From: Acidobacteriota bacterium
GTDB lineage: Bacteria; Acidobacteriota; UBA6911; RPQK01; JAJDTT01
NCBI GenBank assembly: GCA_028874215.1
Contig: JAPPLF010000049.1
Span: 62,001 to 126,000 of the forward strand
Reading direction: 5' to 3'
Length of the DNA: 64,000 bases
Part shown: positions 35,098 to 44,179 of the stretch, one piece after another
Layout of the letters: every line of letters begins with the position of its first letter
Position numbering within the stretch: position 1 is the first letter of the stretch
Position numbers and translations under genes: made by a program
The notes under the pieces: generated by a model
Databases searched by the model: none
Seen by the model: the letters and a program-made list of their open reading frames with translations, nothing else
Told to the model about the DNA's origin: nothing

Positions 35098-36813
35098 CTA
35101 TTCGCCCTTCTCCCCTTCTCGGATGACAAGAAACTGCCGACTGGAAATCTTTGTCCGCACATCCACGGTTCCCGAAGGCCAGAAGACCTCCAAGCGCCGG
35201 ATGACATCCCGATCCTCCAGGCCAAAGTGCAGCCGATAGTCCGAGGCGGAATAGTAGCTGCCTCCCCCACTGACCTGGGACTCCAATACCAGGTTGTCCA
35301 GTGTCAATCTGACCCGAGCGCCGATCCCATTGGGGTTTGACGCTGTACCGATCAGCCGCAACGAAATCCAGTTGTTTCGATTGCCGCCGTCATTCCGCAA
35401 CAGCATTGGAGAAGCACCAGAATTGGTGACAAGAACATCCAGGTCTCCGTCATTGTCGTAATCACCGAAGCAGGTGCCCCGGCTCACCTGGGGCAGAACC
35501 AGAGCCTTGCCGTGACGGGCGGCAACTTCCGCAAATCTGCCCTGGGAATTTTCAAAAAGAAGTTTCGGCTGTTCGTAACTTGATCCGGGAAAAACCCGAT
35601 GGGCATTGTCGTAGACATGACCGTTGGCCACAAAGAGATCCAGATCCGAATCATTGTCAAAATCCAAAAACCCCAACCCAAAACCGACGTAGGCTGAGCT
35701 GGGAATCTCCACCCCGGCTAGAGAACTGGCATCCTCAAAGAAGCCCCCGGGGAGCTGCCGGTACAAGATCAGATACTCGAAATCGAAGTTGGTGACCGCC
35801 AGGTCTGGCAGGCCGTCTCTGTCAAAATCGCCCGCCGCAACCCCCATCCCGGCTTGCGCATTGCCGTTCACATCGACTGCTGCTCCCCTGGACATCGCTA
35901 CTTCCTTCCAGGTTCCGTCACCTTCGTTCTCAAATAAGAAATTAGGATCCGTGTCGTTAGCCACGTAGATATCTGTCCAACCGTCCTCGTTGTAGTCAAA
36001 CGTGATGACGCCCAGGCCGCTCCCGACGAAACGAGCCAGACCGGAAGCGGCGGTGACGTCGGAAAAAGTCCCATTCCCGTGATTTCGGTACAATAGATCC
36101 GGAACACCTTCGTAGACCTCCGGGGTACAATACGTGTGCAGAGAGTCGTCGACCAGAGAGCCACATCTGAGGTTGTTCTCGAAGGTGTTGTCGATGTAGC
36201 GAGCCACGTACAGATCGAGACGCCCGTCGTTGTCGTAGTCCAGGAAGGCGGCTCCAGCACTCCACCGGCCGTCGGAGGTAAGTCCGGCTTTTTCGGCCAC
36301 TTCCATGAATGTCCCATTTTTCTGGTTTCGGTAGAGCAGGTTCGGTCCGTTGAAATTGGTGAGGAACAGATCGTCGAATCCGTCGTTATCGTAGTCTCCC
36401 ACTGCAATCCCCTGACCGAAGGCACGGTTTCGTTCGATCCCCGACTCCTTTCCGACTTCCACGAAAGTCCCGTCTCCTCGATTTCGGTAGAGAGCGTGAT
36501 CCGGGGGCGCGCCTTTCTCGGCGCCAGGAAGCCGACCCCCATTGACCAGAAAAATATCCAGATAATCATCTCGGTCGTAGTCTAAAAAAGCACACCCGGA
36601 ACCTATCGTTTCGACCACGTACTTGGAAGGAGTCGGTGAATTGTGATGACGGAAGTGAATGCCCGAAGCAGCCGTAACCTCGGTGAAGACAGGCTTGAAC
36701 GAATCACTTTCAGCGCCGGGGGGTCTCTGATGCTCGGATAGGGAAACAGAACCGAAAACCGTGGGAAATAGTCCTACAAGTGATCCGACGACCAACAAGA
36801 CTCGCAGGCTCAT
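35098..36813 (-). CDS. Exported CRTAC1-type FG-GAP/VCBS repeat protein with ASPIC-UnbV domain
   Basis: This 571-residue protein has an N-terminal signal (LLVVGSLVGLFPTVFGS). At least six calcium-binding FG-GAP/VCBS repeats follow, for example DYDNDGFDDLFLTN, DYNEDGWTDIYVAND, DFDRDGLPDLAVTN and DYDNDGDLDVLVTN. The C-terminal ASPIC/UnbV domain (NGIGARVRLTL, LHFGLEDRDVIRRLEVFWPSG) is intact. Such proteins are frequent next to exported TPR proteins in Acidobacteriota and Planctomycetota, and their role, probably in extracellular binding, is unknown. A TPR protein lies 1.1 kb away, and a remnant of a second copy is at 45651. Confidence 0.88.
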   Translation of the reverse strand: MSLRVLLVVGSLVGLFPTVFGSVSLSEHQRPPGAESDSFKPVFTEVTAASGIHFRHHNSPTPSKYVVETIGSGCAFLDYDRDDYLDIFLVNGGRLPGAEKGAPPDHALYRNRGDGTFVEVGKESGIERNRAFGQGIAVGDYDNDGFDDLFLTNFNGPNLLYRNQKNGTFMEVAEKAGLTSDGRWSAGAAFLDYDNDGRLDLYVARYIDNTFENNLRCGSLVDDSLHTYCTPEVYEGVPDLLYRNHGNGTFSDVTAASGLARFVGSGLGVITFDYNEDGWTDIYVANDTDPNFLFENEGDGTWKEVAMSRGAAVDVNGNAQAGMGVAAGDFDRDGLPDLAVTNFDFEYLILYRQLPGGFFEDASSLAGVEIPSSAYVGFGLGFLDFDNDSDLDLFVANGHVYDNAHRVFPGSSYEQPKLLFENSQGRFAEVAARHGKALVLPQVSRGTCFGDYDNDGDLDVLVTNSGASPMLLRNDGGNRNNWISLRLIGTASNPNGIGARVRLTLDNLVLESQVSGGGSYYSASDYRLHFGLEDRDVIRRLEVFWPSGTVDVRTKISSRQFLVIREGEKGE

Positions 36814-36949
36814 GTACGTCCTCGTCTCGTGAGTAGCCTCCGAAGATTGTAGAAGTTCAGCTCGCCCGGTCTGAGGAAGGACACCATCGCCGGCTTCTAC
36901 GTTGTCTGTTTTCCAGAGAGATCATACAATAGGTTCGTCGAGCGTTTAC

Positions 36950-37888
36950 ATGAAACTCAGGCTGAGTCCCCGTATCCTGTGCAGTTGTGCACTTCCCTGG
37001 ACCGATCGATTCGAACTGGATGAATCCCTGTTTCGAGATGTCGTCCGCGGCCAGCTGGCCAAGGACCAGACGAGCATTTACTTGTTCGGTACGGCGGGGG
37101 AAGGCTACGCGCTGACTCTGAATCAGTTTGAAAGCATCTCCCGTGTTTTTGCCGAAGAAACCGAAGGCAAGACCAGCCTCAGACAACTGGGCATTATCGC
37201 CCTTGCTATTCCGCAGATCCAGGAACGGATACAGGTGGGCCGGGCTCTCGGTTTCGCCAGCTTTCAGCTGTCATTTCCTTCTTGGGGAGAACTGAATGAT
37301 CTCGAAAGGGACCTGTTCTTCGAAACAACCTGCGGGCGAAATCCTGACTGTTCCTTTCTTTTCTATAACGTTCCCAGGGGGCTGCGCTGGTTGAGCCCCG
37401 GGGAGTTGTCCGTACTGGCAGAACGTTATTCGAATCTGGTCGCGGTCAAATGGGCCGGACGAGTTGGAATGTCCACGATCCGGTCTGCCGTTGAACGGGC
37501 TCCCCAGCTTTGCCATTTCGTCGGTGACATCGGGTATGCTGAAGCAAGTCTCAAAGGCCTCAAGTGTGGTCAACTGATAGCCATTGCCGCTTCGAATCGC
37601 CTGCTGGCCAGCGAACTTTTCGAGTTAGGACAGACAGGCAGGAATGAAGGGCGTTTAAGGCAGCTCCTCAAGGACCTGCATCATCATTCGAGTATCTTGC
37701 GAGCCCTGCAGATGAATGGAAGCCACATGGACGGCACCTACGATAAGCTGATATTCAAACTCCATCATCCCGGGTTTCCCCTCCGGCTGTTACCACCTTA
37801 TCTGGGGGCTCGTGAGGAAGCCTTTGCAACCTACCGGAACCGGATGCAGAATGAACTGCCGCAGTGGTTGGAACCGTTTCCCGAATGA
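36950..37888 (+). CDS. Dihydrodipicolinate-synthase-family aldolase/lyase
   Basis: This 312-residue class I aldolase has FGTAGEGYALT (pyruvate-binding loop), LFYNVPRGLRW (catalytic Tyr) and VAVKWAGRVG (Schiff-base Lys). The DapA/NanA superfamily splits or forms 2-oxo acids such as N-acetylneuraminate, KDG or dihydrodipicolinate. Given the neighbouring enolase-superfamily dehydratase, a 2-keto-3-deoxy-sugar-acid aldolase or dehydratase is most likely; N-acetylneuraminate lyase is an alternative because several sialidase-fold genes are nearby. It is cytosolic. The start at ATG 36950 fits family length; no strong ribosome site is seen. Confidence 0.82.
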   Translation: MKLRLSPRILCSCALPWTDRFELDESLFRDVVRGQLAKDQTSIYLFGTAGEGYALTLNQFESISRVFAEETEGKTSLRQLGIIALAIPQIQERIQVGRALGFASFQLSFPSWGELNDLERDLFFETTCGRNPDCSFLFYNVPRGLRWLSPGELSVLAERYSNLVAVKWAGRVGMSTIRSAVERAPQLCHFVGDIGYAEASLKGLKCGQLIAIAASNRLLASELFELGQTGRNEGRLRQLLKDLHHHSSILRALQMNGSHMDGTYDKLIFKLHHPGFPLRLLPPYLGAREEAFATYRNRMQNELPQWLEPFPE

Positions 37889-37928
37889 CGAATACAGGAC
37901 ATTATTTCGGTTCACAGGCTAAAACCGA

Positions 37929-39311
37929 TCACTTCTTGCTCTCATATGGCGCCAGTCGGCGCAACGCACTGTCCAGATTCATCCGATAGAATCGGTTGTC
38001 CGGTTCCAGCTCGGACGCTGCTCGGTAAGCATCGGCGGCACAGCTATAGTCACCCGATCTGAAACACAGGTTGCCCAGATAGTTGGAAAGTCGCGCCCTC
38101 GGTGGCGACAAGAGTAGAGCCTTCTGCATCGACTCGATAGCCGATCGGAAATCGCCTCGCTTGTCCAGGCTCTCGGCGAGCAGAATGTGGTAATCGGCGA
38201 TGAGGGGATTCACTGTAATAGCCCTGCGAACCAACTCGATGGCCTGGGCGTGTTTCCGCCGCCGATAGTGGATACTGGCCAGAGCATAATAGGATGCATC
38301 CTTTTCGGGTAGGAACTGAAGCGATTCCCGGAAGCTTCTGGAGGCCTCATCAAGTCTTTTTTCCGAGAGTTGGGTTCGGCCTTCCTGGTAGGCGATCTGG
38401 CCTCTCCTGCGGTTGTTTTCGCGGACCGCCTGATTGTGGGTGAGCTCTTGATAGCGTGCCAGTGCCTGTCCGGCCTCTTCGAGACGGCTCACTCTTTGAT
38501 AGACCTGGGCCATGATATGGAAGGCTTGGGGAAACTCCGGCTGCAGTTGAACGGCTACTCTGAGCTCTGCCAGCGCTTCCTGATACCGGCCGGTGCGATA
38601 GAAAATCAGGCCTAGCTCCTTCTTCAGTTCTGGTGACTTCCGGTCGGATCGGTCTGCAAGCTGAAAGGCCTGAATGGCTTGTTCAAAAGTCGCCGCATCC
38701 CGAGCATAGATCCGGCCCATATAGAAGTGCAGCTCGGCCAGATCCAATCCTGCAACGGCAGCAGCCTGGAAGGTCTGTAGCGCGTTCTCGTGTCGATTGC
38801 GCCGAAAGTATGAAACTCCGGCGAGATAAAGGGCGTAAGGGTTTTGCGGATCGGATTTCAGGACTTCCTGCAACAGTCCGTGCTGTGCCTCCATTTCACC
38901 CGTTTGCTGGAGGATGTAGGCGAGCAGAATACGCCCTTCGGAGGCGAGTTCTTGTCTGGACAGAACCCCTGCCAGGACAGTCCGGGCCAGCTCGTAACGT
39001 TGCATCCTGCAGTAGATACTCGCCAGAAACAACTGGTGGGACGGTTCCGCACCCTGCAATTCCGCAGCACGGCGGGCGTGACGGGCCGCCTCAATCGGAT
39101 GACCCCGGCGGTGGTAATGACGGGCCAGACGGAAATGCCAGCCGGAAACATCGTTTTCCGGTGGTGCTTCTGTCAGTTCGTCAAAAGATGGGGTCGAGTC
39201 CGACGTCAGGGTTTCCAGGGGGATGAACGGATAGATCTCAGCCGGAGCCAGATCAAGGGTACCGGTCGGCTGAGCCCAAACGGCGATGGCAACCATGAGC
39301 AGGAGGATCAT
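37929..39311 (-). CDS. Exported TPR-repeat protein
   Basis: This 460-residue protein starts at ATG 39311 with a signal peptide (MILLLMVAIAVWAQ). Roughly ten tetratricopeptide repeats follow, for example AIQAFQLADRSDRKSPELKK, YQEALAELRVAVQLQP, EEAGQALARYQELT and AIELVRRAITVNP. TPR proteins scaffold protein complexes; here it should be periplasmic. A longer upstream frame overlaps the dehydratase gene and has no signal, so it was not used. It probably functions with the CRTAC1 protein nearby, a pairing that recurs at 44-46 kb. Confidence 0.85.
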   Translation of the reverse strand: MILLLMVAIAVWAQPTGTLDLAPAEIYPFIPLETLTSDSTPSFDELTEAPPENDVSGWHFRLARHYHRRGHPIEAARHARRAAELQGAEPSHQLFLASIYCRMQRYELARTVLAGVLSRQELASEGRILLAYILQQTGEMEAQHGLLQEVLKSDPQNPYALYLAGVSYFRRNRHENALQTFQAAAVAGLDLAELHFYMGRIYARDAATFEQAIQAFQLADRSDRKSPELKKELGLIFYRTGRYQEALAELRVAVQLQPEFPQAFHIMAQVYQRVSRLEEAGQALARYQELTHNQAVRENNRRRGQIAYQEGRTQLSEKRLDEASRSFRESLQFLPEKDASYYALASIHYRRRKHAQAIELVRRAITVNPLIADYHILLAESLDKRGDFRSAIESMQKALLLSPPRARLSNYLGNLCFRSGDYSCAADAYRAASELEPDNRFYRMNLDSALRRLAPYESKK

Positions 39312-39367
39312 GCGGGGTACACTTCGTCTCCAGGATACTGCTTTCTTTACCAGACAATGAAGGGCGG

Positions 39368-40615
39368 CTAAGGCTCGGAGAACAACGTCTCCCCCGGTGC
39401 CAAGTGCTCGCGGCAGACCTCCACATTGAGCTCGACTCCGAAACCGGGGGCATCGGTGAGGGGAAGGTATCCATCTTTGAAGAGGGAAACCCCTTCGCGG
39501 TTCACATATCGGCCCACCCATTGTGCCTCCCAAAAATGGTATTCGAGACCCAGAAAATTGCGGGTGGCCGCTGCCAGGTGCGCGGCGGCTATGGTTGCCA
39601 GGCATCCTCCGTTTCCGTGCATGGCCATGGGGAGGTAGTGCAACTCGGCGTAGTCGGCGATCCGCCTGCCTTCCTGCAGCCCCCCACAGAAAAGGACATC
39701 GGGATGGATGATGTCGCAGGCTTTGGCATCGATGAAGAGCCGGAACTGCTCGGCGATGAACATCTCTCCGATGCAGATGGCAATCGGACTCTTTTCCCGG
39801 ACCGTGGCACAGGCTTGGGGATTGCTTATGGGAGTAGGATCCTCAAGCCACATCAATTTGAGAAATGCCAGTTCCTGCGCCAGCCGCACGGCATCGACGA
39901 CGTTGTATTGCATATGGCAATCGACGCATAGTTCGACGTCCTGCCCGACCGTCTGGCGAACGGACTTCAGTCTTCGGACCATCCCGTTCATTTGTTGAAG
40001 GGGGATGGAGCGGTTCCAGAAGTCTTCGACGAGGTCAGACGCCGTATAGTCGATGTCGAACTTCAGCTGGGTAAAACCATCCCTGACCGAGTCCTCGGCC
40101 ATTTTCTTCCAAGCGTCCAGATCGTCGACCGCTTCCGGAGCGCTCCGATCGAGGTAGATGCGTATCCGATCACGATACCGTCCGCCCAGGAGGTTGTAGA
40201 CTGGAGTATTCAGGATCTTGCCGGCGAGGTCGAGTAAAGCCATCTCTACTCCGCTAAGGGCCCAGATCACGGGCCCGGTCGGCGTCGCCGTCGGAGAGCA
40301 GATCAGGGACGGGCGATAAGTCTTCTCGAAACGGATGGGGTCATAGACCCGAAATCTGGGATGGGGAGGTACGGTCCCATAAAGCATTTCGGAGAAAAAG
40401 GGGCGCACAGCCATTGGATCCCGGCCGATCAGCCATGCCCTTAGATATTCGATGCCCTCTTTTACTCCCATCATGTTTTCGGCCTCTCCCAGGCCGTAAC
40501 TACCCTCGTCGGTATCGATTCTGACCAGGAGCTTGGAAAAGGTGCCGGGCTTCCCACCACCCCCATGGGGTCGCGGGCCCAGCAAGCGCATACAATGAAG
40601 ATCGGTGATTCTCAT
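39368..40615 (-). CDS. Enolase-superfamily (mandelate racemase type) sugar-acid dehydratase
   Basis: This is a 415-residue protein. The capping domain is at the N-terminus, then the TIM barrel with ELCVDCHMQYN (metal Asp), MWLEDPTPI (metal Glu), ICIGEMF (metal Glu), DIIHPDVLFCGG (Asp/His) and MAMHGNGG (catalytic His). D-galactonate- and gluconate-type dehydratases share this arrangement and yield 2-keto-3-deoxy acids. An upstream Shine-Dalgarno GAGGAG fits ATG 40615. It is cytosolic and probably feeds the DHDPS-family enzyme and the HpaI-type aldolase of the locus. The exact sugar acid cannot be set from sequence. Confidence 0.85.
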   Translation of the reverse strand: MRITDLHCMRLLGPRPHGGGGKPGTFSKLLVRIDTDEGSYGLGEAENMMGVKEGIEYLRAWLIGRDPMAVRPFFSEMLYGTVPPHPRFRVYDPIRFEKTYRPSLICSPTATPTGPVIWALSGVEMALLDLAGKILNTPVYNLLGGRYRDRIRIYLDRSAPEAVDDLDAWKKMAEDSVRDGFTQLKFDIDYTASDLVEDFWNRSIPLQQMNGMVRRLKSVRQTVGQDVELCVDCHMQYNVVDAVRLAQELAFLKLMWLEDPTPISNPQACATVREKSPIAICIGEMFIAEQFRLFIDAKACDIIHPDVLFCGGLQEGRRIADYAELHYLPMAMHGNGGCLATIAAAHLAAATRNFLGLEYHFWEAQWVGRYVNREGVSLFKDGYLPLTDAPGFGVELNVEVCREHLAPGETLFSEP

Positions 40616-40704
40616 CGCCTCTACTCCTCTATCCTGGGTGAATGCACATGTTCCGAGCGTGCGTTAAAAAGCAGCGGAGCGGAGAAAAGAGAAAGGCAAC
40701 AGGC

Positions 40705-41856
40705 TCATTCCATCGACGCTCGTTGGCGGGTGTGATCAGGTCCCGTTGGGGTCATTTGTTCCTGGTCAAAGGCCAAGAAGGATGGTCGTCGCTCTTCCTC
40801 ATCAAATCCGACACGCTGGTAAGGCATTTGGGAAGACAGGCCGTCGCTGATCCACATCTCGCGAGTCGTCAGGTCAAGCACAATTGAGCAGAGCGTCTGT
40901 AGAAAGGTTGGGGTCTGGGCTCGCTCCGGATCGGGTGCTCGGCAAATTGAGTTGTATCCGTTTGCGGAGTCTGCCAGCCACCTTCCCAGAAGGGGTACGG
41001 TGACAGGACGCGCGGCATCGATAAGCTCTTCCCAACGGCGGCCCCGAATCAAGCTATCTCCAAACAGACACGGCTCCTCCGTCAAGCGGGAGTGATTCGT
41101 GTGCCAGTCGATTTCGTCCTCAGAAAACTCTCGTTCGACAATCCCGGAGGGGAGAGCCTCCAGATTGAATCCGTGACCTCGACTGTCGGCGGCGAAAAAG
41201 CTGATGGTGGCCTCCGGAGGATATCGATGAACCATTTGCCGGGCTTGGTCCAGGTCCCGGCAAGCCAGCATCTTTCGCATCACAACCACGAACAGGTTGT
41301 CTCCAACGCTCCTCTGGCTGGCGCAGGAAAGACCGGTTTCGGCTACTCCAAGTCCATATTCGTTCAGGCCGTATTTCCCAGGCTGTCCGCATTCGGTCAC
41401 CATGATGTGATCCGGGAGATCGTCGCAGCGGGCGATAATCACGGCTCGAAAAGCCATCACCTCCGGTCTCCACTCCCAATTCTGACCCAGCAGCGTGTGT
41501 CCCTGGGCCATGCACTGAGGGCCTACGAAAACATTCGAGCATTCTCCAAGTCGAATCGATTCATAAGTGATTTCGTAACGGCCGGAGAGTGCGAAAATGT
41601 CTTCCAGTGTCTGGCCCGATCCCTCAGCAATTCCTTCATACTCAGCCAGGAGCTCGGGACTGGTCCGGGCGGTCGGCTCGATGAAGCGCGCGGCCCTCCT
41701 TCGAATTTCCGCTGAATCGATGCTCAGATGTCTGCTGAACAGCTCCCGGTAAAAGTCGATCGCGGTCTGAATGGGCTCACGCAATTGGCGGCCGTGTTGG
41801 AGGCCACGCTGCCTACTACTTCCTGAGAGTCTAATAAAGTATAAGGATCCAGTCAT
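40705..41856 (-). CDS. C45 family autoproteolytic acyltransferase/amidohydrolase
   Basis: This 383-residue Ntn hydrolase resembles penicillin acyltransferase (AAT). The N-terminal nucleophile created by self-cleavage is Cys106 in LGECSNVF; TLLGQNWEW and GLNEYGLGVAETGL follow, as in the family, and WHTNHS is a later conserved block. Such enzymes transfer or remove acyl groups from amide-bonded compounds. There is no signal peptide. Start ATG 41856 lacks a good Shine-Dalgarno. It may handle N-acyl groups of imported amino sugars or conjugates, together with the GGT-type hydrolases; this is speculation. Confidence 0.82.
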   Translation of the reverse strand: MTGSLYFIRLSGSSRQRGLQHGRQLREPIQTAIDFYRELFSRHLSIDSAEIRRRAARFIEPTARTSPELLAEYEGIAEGSGQTLEDIFALSGRYEITYESIRLGECSNVFVGPQCMAQGHTLLGQNWEWRPEVMAFRAVIIARCDDLPDHIMVTECGQPGKYGLNEYGLGVAETGLSCASQRSVGDNLFVVVMRKMLACRDLDQARQMVHRYPPEATISFFAADSRGHGFNLEALPSGIVEREFSEDEIDWHTNHSRLTEEPCLFGDSLIRGRRWEELIDAARPVTVPLLGRWLADSANGYNSICRAPDPERAQTPTFLQTLCSIVLDLTTREMWISDGLSSQMPYQRVGFDEEERRPSFLAFDQEQMTPTGPDHTRQRASME

Positions 41857-42263
41857 TGAGGAGAGAGTCTAGAAAGACCCGGCGAGTATGTCAAAGTGGT
41901 CGCCTGCCGGTGTGTCGTTGGTGCGTGAAGTGTCCGGTCTTTGGGCACGTGATCTGTCCGATCCCGGAAGGGGCCGGGCAGGATCAGTAGTTCCCCCGAC
42001 AGAGAGGAAGCGGGGATGCAGCCAGGTCCTTCGTGAGCCGTGGAGCGGGAGATGACGGTATTACGGCTGTTCCGGGACAAGTATCGGGACTTGGAAGAGA
42101 GTCGGGCGCAGGAACTGCGGCTGCGAGGGGGGCACTGGAGGAGACGTACCTCGCAGTGGGCGCGGACGACACGGTGGTGAACGGGCTGGTATCATGTCTT
42201 GGCTGAAGGAAGAACCTGGTGTTGTGCAGATATTTTTTGGCTTTTATTTAAAAAGGTGAATAG
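41857..42263. other. Gene-free stretch before the GntR gene
   Basis: This is the longest stretch in the middle of the island without a convincing gene. A short frame from 42053 reads VLRLFRDKYRDL, which faintly resembles the start of an ISNCY-type transposase integrase domain but is lost at once. Near its 3' end TTTTA-TT-TAAAA at 42242-42253 is an exact inverted repeat just ahead of the ribosome site, a candidate autoregulatory site. Confidence 0.35.
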
Positions 42264-42914
42264 ATGGGTTACACGACGGTCAGCGAGATTGCTTTCAACG
42301 AGATTCGTCAGGCAATACTTTCCGGAAAGTTCAGGCCGGGTGAGCGTATTAACCAGAAGCAGCTCACCGAGGAATTGGGAATCAGTATCATCCCTTTGCG
42401 TGAAGCGTTTAAGCAATTGCAGTCGGAGGGATTCATCAGTATCATTCCGCATCGTGGCGCCTATGTGAACGAATTGTCTCTTCGGGAAATCGAGGATGTA
42501 TATCTAATTCGCATCGAGTTGGAGGAGCTGGCCGCACAATTGGCATCGAAACGACTGACTCAGAGAGATGTCAAGACGATGGAGACCCTGTTTGCCCGGA
42601 TGAAGTCTGCAACCGAACGGAATGATTTTCGCTCGCTCTTCAACCTCAACCGTAAGTTTCACTTTACGGTCTACCAAGCCTGTCGGCGACCGCTACTATT
42701 GGAACTGCTTAATGAACTGTGGGACCGTAGCACTCGCTATCGCACGATACAGACTCACGACGCCCAACGAGTTAAAGAAGAACTCGGGGAACACAGGGAC
42801 ATTCTGGAGGCCTGCAACCGGGAGAACAAGAGAGGCCTTCCAGAGGCGATCCGGTTTAACGTCCAAAAGTCCTTGGAGAGGAGCCTGAGTAATATGGATC
42901 TATCGGATTCCTGA
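42264..42914 (+). CDS. GntR-family transcriptional regulator, FCD (FadR-type) subgroup
   Basis: This 216-residue DNA-binding protein has an N-terminal winged helix, with IRQAILSGKFRPGERINQKQ, then the recognition helix region SIIPLREAFKQLQSEGFISI and the wing PHRGAYVNEL. The C-terminal all-helical FCD ligand domain follows from about residue 80 (NLNRKFHFTVYQ, and HRDILEAC), with Asp/His residues positioned as metal ligands. FCD regulators usually sense sugar acids or related organic acids and repress catabolic genes. It is the only transcription factor in the window. ATG 42264 follows AAGGTGA. Its likely targets are the palindromes listed in this annotation. Confidence 0.92.
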   Translation: MGYTTVSEIAFNEIRQAILSGKFRPGERINQKQLTEELGISIIPLREAFKQLQSEGFISIIPHRGAYVNELSLREIEDVYLIRIELEELAAQLASKRLTQRDVKTMETLFARMKSATERNDFRSLFNLNRKFHFTVYQACRRPLLLELLNELWDRSTRYRTIQTHDAQRVKEELGEHRDILEACNRENKRGLPEAIRFNVQKSLERSLSNMDLSDS

Positions 42915-43045
42915 GCCTGTTGCTGGAGATCGAGAAACACAGCCGTGTGCGCCAGCGACGGAGAACTCAATACAAGAAACCGCAAACGGATTGAATCAGG
43001 AGTTTGGATCCGCCACCGGATTACCCCACGTCAGAGACTCCGATC

Positions 43046-44035
43046 CTAGTATCCCCGTTGGGGATCAATCAGGTTTAGCAGCGGCGATACGGAAAGATCC
43101 CTGGTCAAATTCTCGATCAGGACTTCGCCAGCCAAGTGACCCTGCTCGCGAGTGAACGAGCCGATATGGGGTAGGATAATCGTATTGGGCAGCCCCCAGA
43201 AGGGGCTACCGGTAGGCAGGGGCTCTTTAGGAAAGACGTCAAGTGCCGCTCCGGCTATGCGGCGCGTTCTCAACACGTCCAACAAGGGTTCTTCCGCGAC
43301 CACCTCACCCCGACCGACGTTAATCAGATAGGCGTTGCGGGGTAGCTTGGCCAGTTCCGACGGTCCGATGACACCCTTGGTTTCCGGGGTCAACGGAAGG
43401 CAGATTACGAGGATATCGCTGATAGACAACATCTCCCCAATATTGCTGAGACCATACCATTCCTCTGGAAAGAGCCCTTCGGGATCCCCTGTATTGGGCA
43501 GATAGAATCCTTTGTCCTTTTTCCGCTCAGGGCAACGCTTGCAGGCGAGCACCCGCATCCCCATGCCCGTGACGATTCGAGCCAGATGACGCCCGATGCT
43601 GCCGTATCCGAGAATAGACAATGTCTTGCCGTAACAATTCTCGCCTTTGAGCGGGGTGAAGTCATCGGGCCAGCGATTCTGAAGCTGTAGAGAATGAGCA
43701 CTCTGGAAACGGCGACTCAGCGCCACGATCGCTCCCACCGCCAACTCTGCCACGGCTACGCTGTAGGCACCCCGAACGTTGGCTATCCGAATACCCGTTG
43801 TTGCCATAGCGCCGGTCAAGATGTGGTCGACGGCCACCGTATTGAGTTGAATCCAACGGAGCCGAGGCACTTGGCGAGGCTCAAAGGGGATGCGCGTCGT
43901 ATAAATGACCTCAGCTACCCTCAGACTCTCCTCCGAAAGCCCATCCAACAAGCGCACTCCCAGGTCTCGAATGCGCTTCCTCTGGTCTTCCTCCAGGGGT
44001 GCGTTGACGAGCAAGGTGAGAGAGGATCTCATCAT
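43046..44035 (-). CDS. D-2-hydroxyacid dehydrogenase family protein
   Basis: This 329-residue cytosolic NAD(P)-dependent protein has the Rossmann motif LGYGSIGRHLARI and the catalytic Arg in INVGRGEVV. A Glu lies in the segment FPKEPLP, and the His in ILPHIGSFT. Family members reduce 2-oxo acids such as glyoxylate, hydroxypyruvate or 2-oxo-sugar acids. It is encoded opposite the GntR gene and converges with it. Starts MM at 44035 or 44032 are equivalent. In context it could process a hydroxypyruvate or tartronate-type product of the aldolase. Confidence 0.9.
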   Translation of the reverse strand: MMRSSLTLLVNAPLEEDQRKRIRDLGVRLLDGLSEESLRVAEVIYTTRIPFEPRQVPRLRWIQLNTVAVDHILTGAMATTGIRIANVRGAYSVAVAELAVGAIVALSRRFQSAHSLQLQNRWPDDFTPLKGENCYGKTLSILGYGSIGRHLARIVTGMGMRVLACKRCPERKKDKGFYLPNTGDPEGLFPEEWYGLSNIGEMLSISDILVICLPLTPETKGVIGPSELAKLPRNAYLINVGRGEVVAEEPLLDVLRTRRIAGAALDVFPKEPLPTGSPFWGLPNTIILPHIGSFTREQGHLAGEVLIENLTRDLSVSPLLNLIDPQRGY

Positions 44036-44179
44036 GGAAGTCTACAATTGAGCGATCGGTTTTGGCCCAAGTTATGGCCAGCCCGATTTCAACGGAATCG
44101 AAGCCTATCGGCTCTTTTGTTGCCTGGGCATCAACTCTCTGTCGACGATTTCACAGCCGACTTTTCCGGGGGAGGGAAA

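Noticed and set aside
41857-42263. Possible decayed transposase (VLRLFRDKYRDL)
   Set aside because: The match to the ISNCY transposase style is only about a dozen residues, and there are no terminal inverted repeats or target duplications.
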